The position numbers and the translations under genes were made by a program. Below are positions 59,053 to 64,000 of a stretch of DNA of 64,000 nt, in pieces; positions within the stretch are counted from its first letter, which is position 1, and each line of letters starts with the position of its first letter. The notes beneath the pieces were generated by a model. The model did no database searches and was not told the origin of the DNA. It worked only from the letters and a program-made list of their open reading frames with translations. The stretch spans positions 113,257 through 177,256 of the forward strand of contig VHZZ01000051.1 in NCBI GenBank assembly GCA_009801015.1, read 5' to 3'. This stretch comes from Silene noctiflora. Taxonomy: Eukaryota; Streptophyta; Magnoliopsida; Caryophyllales; Caryophyllaceae.

Positions 59053-60353
59053 TTAATTTGATTTTTTGATTGGTTTGCCAATAAAAAATATTTAACTAAT
59101 TTTTCGATTAATTTGAAGAGCATAAAAGTATGAAGCGTACGAAGAAAATTGATAGTTAAAGGTAGGTTTGTAGCCCAATAGGGACTCATTTACCCTAAAT
59201 TAAATGGGCGGGAATGCGGGATATGGATATCCGATCTTTATCGAATTTAGTTATATAGGGAATATGGGAACATATAAAGTTTGAGGTAATACAATCTATG
59301 TTTTTTTTTTTTTTTCCTCATTTAGATGGATATGGTCATGTGGATTATTGTAGGTTGATTTTTTAATAACCAAGATAATATATTTATATTTATAATTAAA
59401 AAAAATTAAAAAAAGAATATCAGTGATCAAATTTGTGCTAATTTTATCGAGGAATGTTTTAATATAGGTGATCTTAGGGCTGCATATGAAAAACTAAAAA
59501 AGAAATAATAATTCAGACGTAATACATAGGTATTTTGTATAAGTGTAAATAGAATAACTTTCAAAATAAAAGTGTAAATTGAATAGCTATTTGGTACCAC
59601 ATAAAAAATTATGGGTTTACTTTTTTGTATTTTGGATAAGTCTTGTGAAAGAAGGTTATGAATATTTATAAATAGTCACGAGTCGACAATATGCCCGTTT
59701 GGAAAATACTATTACGTCGGGGAGTCACTTTAAGTTACGATTAACTATAGAAAGATTTGGAAATACACATGGGATTCTTTTTCGGCGTGTTATTCGGGGT
59801 GTTCGCCTCAATCCTCTGCCGCATGTGCTCTCGCGATAAGGTATTTGGCTGGTGAAAGAGTTTTCTCTATTTTCAAGAACGGGAATGGAACCCTTAGCCT
59901 CATAATTGAGGGATAAGGTAAGTAACCACCCCATCAAACTTATTTGGTTGCAGCAACTCTCCTATAAAGTCGGCCTATATTACAGGACAGTCTCAATAGG
60001 AGAGATAGCCACACTTAATATTAACTCGACATTTTAAAATGAGTACGGATATATTTAAATGTGTAAGTTAGCAAATTATAATAGAGTTTTTTTTGTCAAA
60101 AAGTGGTGTTATTGATAGGAAATATGAGATTAATATGGGTTTGGTGTTATTGAAGATGGTAAAGGTGTTTAAGAAGGGTTGACCTGTTTAATAGGTTGCC
60201 CTTGCAAAGTATCAAAACAAATTAAATGATACTGTAAAAAAAAATCAGATTAATATGAGATAATCAATGGGTTAAATTAAATGGATATGAGAGGTTAATT
60301 TGGATTATTGTCATTAAATTAATAACCCGTTATAAACCTTTTTATTGGACTAA
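59053..60353. other. ALFIN-like upstream region and spacer
   Basis: It includes the promoter of the ALFIN-like gene. GGGCGGGAA at 59207-59215 fits an E2F-type site (TTCCCGCC on the gene strand), about 155 bp before the ATG. The rest is AT-rich, with no open frame I trust. Confidence 0.5.
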
Positions 60354-61929
60354 CTAGTTTTGTGACCCGTAAAATTCACGGGATGTTCTGTTTCTAGTGT
60401 AATATTTTAGTGATTTAATAATCTAACATACTACGATAAACTCAACTTACGGTTTTCATGTTTTAAGGGTTGTATAAAGTCAATCGGTCTTTTGTACAAC
60501 AGTTTATCAAAAATTAAAGGGTTATATTGTAGATACGAGATACCCCTGCCAAATCTAAGTTAACTCAATGCAAGCTAAAATAAATTAATAATATAGGTAT
60601 TCATATAATTAAATCACACATAACAATATTATACAAAAATGTGTTATGTCATGATCTCCTCAAATTTTCCACCTTTCAGCCATATATTTCAAAAATATAC
60701 TAAGTGCTCAAAAACTATTAGTCATCCAAGTTGATGTCGTCAATTTTTAGTTAGTATGGAATATATAGTTGTTTAAGCAATCCTAGTATTTCACTTCTCC
60801 CTATAGTCTTCTTTCTCCAATAAATCATACCTATATAAAAAAAAGTAAGTTAGTAATAGTGGAATTTGTTTTATGCAATATTATCGTTATTAATTTAAGC
60901 TTCACCTTAAATAATGAAAGAAGGATGAAATGAGAATCAAACCATATAGATGTAAGTGTATTTACCTTTGAAGAACTCAATACCACAAATAATCTTAGCT
61001 TGATAGCCCCTTAATGAGAACAAAACAAACACATACGTAAAACTGAAAATGAGATGAACATTACATAACCCAATGAAAACTCCATAAAATGTAAATAAAT
61101 TAATTAATAATTTAAAACCTTAATACACTTAGCTTGGTGTGAATAAAATGAAAGGAAATATTAGTGACACATACCATTCTACTAACGATAGAGATAAGAT
61201 TTATTTTACAAATTTGTCTTCCATCAAAAATATATAAACAAACGAGGATGTGTTTTATGGCTAGTAAATTTTTTTTTTCATTATTATCAAATTTAATATA
61301 AGCATAAATATAGATCAAGGTTCATGACTTTTGAGCATCCTTTTTTTATTATTATGAAGTTTAATATAGACATAATTATGGAGTAATGAGAAATGGTAAG
61401 TAAAAGGCTTGCTTTATTATTATTATTATTATTGTTGTTGTTGTTGTTGTTGTTATTGTTATTATTATTATTTTTTTCTTGCAAAATCCACTTTGCATGA
61501 AAGTGGTATAAGAAGTTATTTTATGTAATTAAAACATGACATATGGATGATGATAGATAGTTTAGTTTGTCTTTTAATTATATTTATAGATTTATAGATA
61601 TAGTAGCTTTATAATCTAAATTATTAGACTTTTTATTTACTACTCCATACATATAAAACCTTTTAGCTACCATCTTTATGATTAATGAGGAGTTAGATGG
61701 ACAAATTGTACGATTTAAATGACGAGAGTANATTCTTAATTTATTTCTATAATTTAAATCACGATCTTATGGTTTCCTAAAAAAAATTGTAAACCTTATG
61801 GAGAGTTTTAATAAATAGCTCTAAAGTAGGCTTGATATTAACCAAATAAATTATTAGAATTTAATTATGATAATCCTATNTGGCAAAAAATTAAATGTGT
61901 TCAGTTGCCTTTTAACTATATAGTATAGA
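60354..61929 (-). mobile_element. Non-autonomous Helitron (1.6 kb)
   Basis: On the minus strand it begins TCTATACTATATAGTTAAAA and ends with the hairpin CCCGTGAATTTTACGGG, eight bases, then CTAG. It lies between A and T, as Helitrons insert. No Rep/helicase frame is seen in 1576 bp, so it is non-autonomous. Inside are a compound ATT/GTT microsatellite (61413-61476) and two single N bases (61731, 61880). Confidence 0.78.
61413..61476. repeat. Compound (TTA/TTG)n microsatellite
   Basis: Runs of TTA, TTG and again TTA within the large Helitron. A frame of N codons on the other strand is a by-product. Confidence 0.95.
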
Positions 61930-62606
61930 TTCTCTTAAAAGTTTTTGTGTTCTCTCAAATTCACTTTACTTAATAATGCTCCATCGCATTGAAATAAATA
62001 ATGTGTATAACCATTAACAAATCATTTATGAATTAATTTGTGAACATGATTCTAATCATAATTCACAAAATTTATCATTTATTTTAATATTTTCTCTCGG
62101 TTCTATATATTTGATTAAAATATCACTTACATATTTTACACAAATGTATAAAAATGATTAAAATAGAGGGTAAATGCGACGGCTGACACCATAGTGGGGC
62201 TGCATCAAAAGTTTTGGTTGGTAGCCTTATACTCCATTTGTCGCGGTTATTTATTGTCTTATTTTATTTTTGGGGTGTCAGTAATCAATTGTTGTCATTT
62301 CTATTTTAAGAATAAACTTGATGAACAATTTTATCATTCGCACTCAATTTAATCCACTTTTTTATAATTGGATTCCTCATCTTTTTTTTTATTTTTGTGT
62401 CAAAATTAAAGAATAATAATTGACCGAGACGGAGGAGTAACTCACTACCTTTTCTTAATCATTCGAACCATCGTGCTTAAAAAGTACTCGTACATCATTA
62501 GCAAAAAAATGTAGGACATATGAATATATGATGGCCGTTAGTTATTTGAGATGTCGAGGTGCACAGATAATCAATCTTAGTTTATTTGATAAAGTTATTG
62601 ATCATA
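61930..62606. other. AT-rich spacer between Helitrons
   Basis: I see no gene or clear repeat boundaries here. Confidence 0.5.
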
Positions 62607-63175
62607 CTAGTTTTAATCCCGTGTAAAAAATGCACGGGTTCGCTAATACAAATTTGAAAGAAAATCAAATATATATATCGATTTTATTTACTTATGTTGA
62701 AATATTTTTTATTCTTTTATTTAGTCCTAAAAATATTATGGTTTTACTTTTTACATAAGGTAAAATTTATACTATTTGATAATTGAATTTTAAAAACTTT
62801 TAGAAGCTAGAAATTAGTAGATTTAATAATTTCATTAGTTGGTAATTTCTTAAATTAAACCTATAATTATCTATTGACTATTGTTATGTCACATCTAATT
62901 GAATTTATTTAAAAAAAAAAAAAAATTCAATTTATGTAAATTCATAATTTTGCAAATATTTTGAGGTAATATGTTAAATTTTTAAAAAGATTTCATACAA
63001 AAAAAAAAAGTAAAACTTCATTGTTAATTTTTTTTAAGGAATTCTCATATTTAAACTTGAAATAAAACATGTTCTTAAGTAGTGGAGATAGTGGGGTAAT
63101 AGATTTTATTTTTAATCCTGAAATTAAAGAACCAATCACATGCTTTTAAATGACTTCCCATTTATATATAGAAGA
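62607..63175 (-). mobile_element. Non-autonomous Helitron (569 bp)
   Basis: On the minus strand it begins TCTTCTATATATAAATGGGA and ends with the hairpin CCCGTGCATTTTTTACACGG(G), seven bases, then CTAG, followed by T. There is no coding capacity. It abuts the next copy directly. Confidence 0.8.
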
Positions 63176-63413
63176 TTAGTTTTAATCCCGTGTAAAAAAT
63201 ATACGGGTTGATTTTTAGATAACATACGAAATATGTTAGTTAGCACGATAATTATACGTAATATCCAGAGATAATAGTTGAATGAAATGATGTTAAAAAT
63301 GGAAGGTAAGTTTATGGTGGAGTCAACTATAGAAAATGAAAAAAAATCCCTAAATCAAGGAACCAATCAGAAACCTTTAAATGATTTACGGAGTAGCTTT
63401 TATAGTAAGGGGA
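63176..63413 (-). mobile_element. Non-autonomous Helitron (238 bp), head-to-tail with its neighbour
   Basis: On the minus strand it begins TCCCCTTACTATAAAAGCTA after an A and ends with the hairpin CCCGTATATTTTTTACACGG(G), then ATTAAAACTAA. The next base is the first T of the 62607-63175 element. The 3' ends of both copies are nearly identical, but the 5' parts differ. Confidence 0.72.
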
Positions 63414-63621
63414 TTTGTAAGTCTCGAATTGAAGTTCTCCAAATAATATTTAGTCATTATATTTTATTTTTACCCAAAAGAAAATAGATATATACTTCGT
63501 ACTATTTAAGATCGAGAGGGTTATATGACAAGCCGACAAGACAATGTAAAAAACTTAGATGAATCCGCTCTTTTTTATACTTGCTTACTAAACTTAAAAC
63601 AATTTCCAAAACTAGTTGTTA

Positions 63622-63659
<38 letters not shown>

Positions 63660-64000
63660 TCCCAAATGAAATCTTAACTATTAAAAAGAAATGACTCTCT
63701 ATTTTAAACTTTTAGGAAATGGAGAGGATCTCTATTGCATCTATATAAGTTAGGTAGCACAGACACTCCTCCTAATCAGTCGTCCGTGTCTAACACCATG
63801 TTTAAAACAAGCCTAATTGTGTTGGATACCTATAAACGAGGAATGAGATGTCGAAAGACCGAATGAAATTGATTAGAAAACAAGTCTTCTATCGCATGCT
63901 TATAATTACAAAAAAAAATAAAAAATATTAGTTGTAGACACAAAAAAGTAAATTAATACACAAACACTTTATTTTCCTCGAAAAATTTGCTTATCAATCA
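63414..64000. other. AT-rich right edge with poly(A) and repeat fragment
   Basis: It holds a 34-base A run (63623-63656) and a GGTAGCACAGACACTCC...GTCCGTGTCTAACACC fragment (63751-63800), similar to the repeat at 8376-8720. No gene is seen up to the window end. Confidence 0.6.

Noticed and set aside
61293-61484. Poly-asparagine open frame
   Set aside because: Translation of a TTA/TTG microsatellite inside a Helitron.
63623-63656. Poly(A) run as the tail of a retrocopy or LINE
   Set aside because: No coding or repeat body recognised on either side and no target duplication seen; left as a simple repeat.
1-64000. LTR retrotransposons, virus-derived elements, CRISPR arrays, tRNA or rRNA genes
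   Set aside because: I looked for long direct repeats, gag/pol-like frames, clover-leaf and rRNA landmarks and found none that I could support.

Overview
This window is nuclear DNA of a flowering plant, almost certainly a eudicot. The genes have many short introns with GT-AG (rarely GC-AG) borders, the spacers are AT-rich, and the protein families (ALA flippase, ALFIN-like PHD protein, plant midasin) are plant-type. Repeated ACTCCGTA/TACGGAGT motifs (for example near 2668, 3855, 46540 and 63390) recall Caryophyllales, but that placement is weak. Two assembly gaps are present (29383-30018 and 49036-49359).

Layout: (1) 1-3675 (+), the 3' half of a P4-ATPase lipid flippase gene whose start lies left of the window. 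(2) 4581-7822 (-), a complete five-exon GPN-loop GTPase 1 (QQT2-like) gene with a probable 5'UTR intron. (3) 10609-47756 (+), one 37-kb gene for midasin (MDN1), the giant six-module AAA ATPase that removes assembly factors from pre-60S ribosomes. I resolved 76 coding exons that stay in frame and give 5409 residues, counting 212 hidden by the first gap. (4) 48336-50872 (+), a two-exon ankyrin-repeat membrane protein. (5) 52393-53454 (+), an intronless mitochondrial carrier of SLC25A44 type. (6) 55507-59052 (-), a five-exon ALFIN-like PHD-finger histone reader. (7) 59053-64000, a gene-free AT-rich tail with three small Helitrons, two of them head to tail.

The genes are a typical plant neighbourhood, not an operon. 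MDN1 and GPN1 are divergently placed housekeeping genes (ribosome assembly; RNA polymerase assembly/import), and MDN1 has a telo-box upstream, a motif common in plant ribosome-biogenesis genes. The rest of the information lies in introns and spacers, which are full of small DNA transposons. Several have exact target-site duplications: two hAT-type MITEs (8 bp), three Mutator-type elements (9-10 bp), a Stowaway-like MITE, a pair of large palindromic MITEs, SINE-like tails and Helitrons. I found no LTR retrotransposon or virus-derived element, no RNA gene, and no novel multi-gene system.
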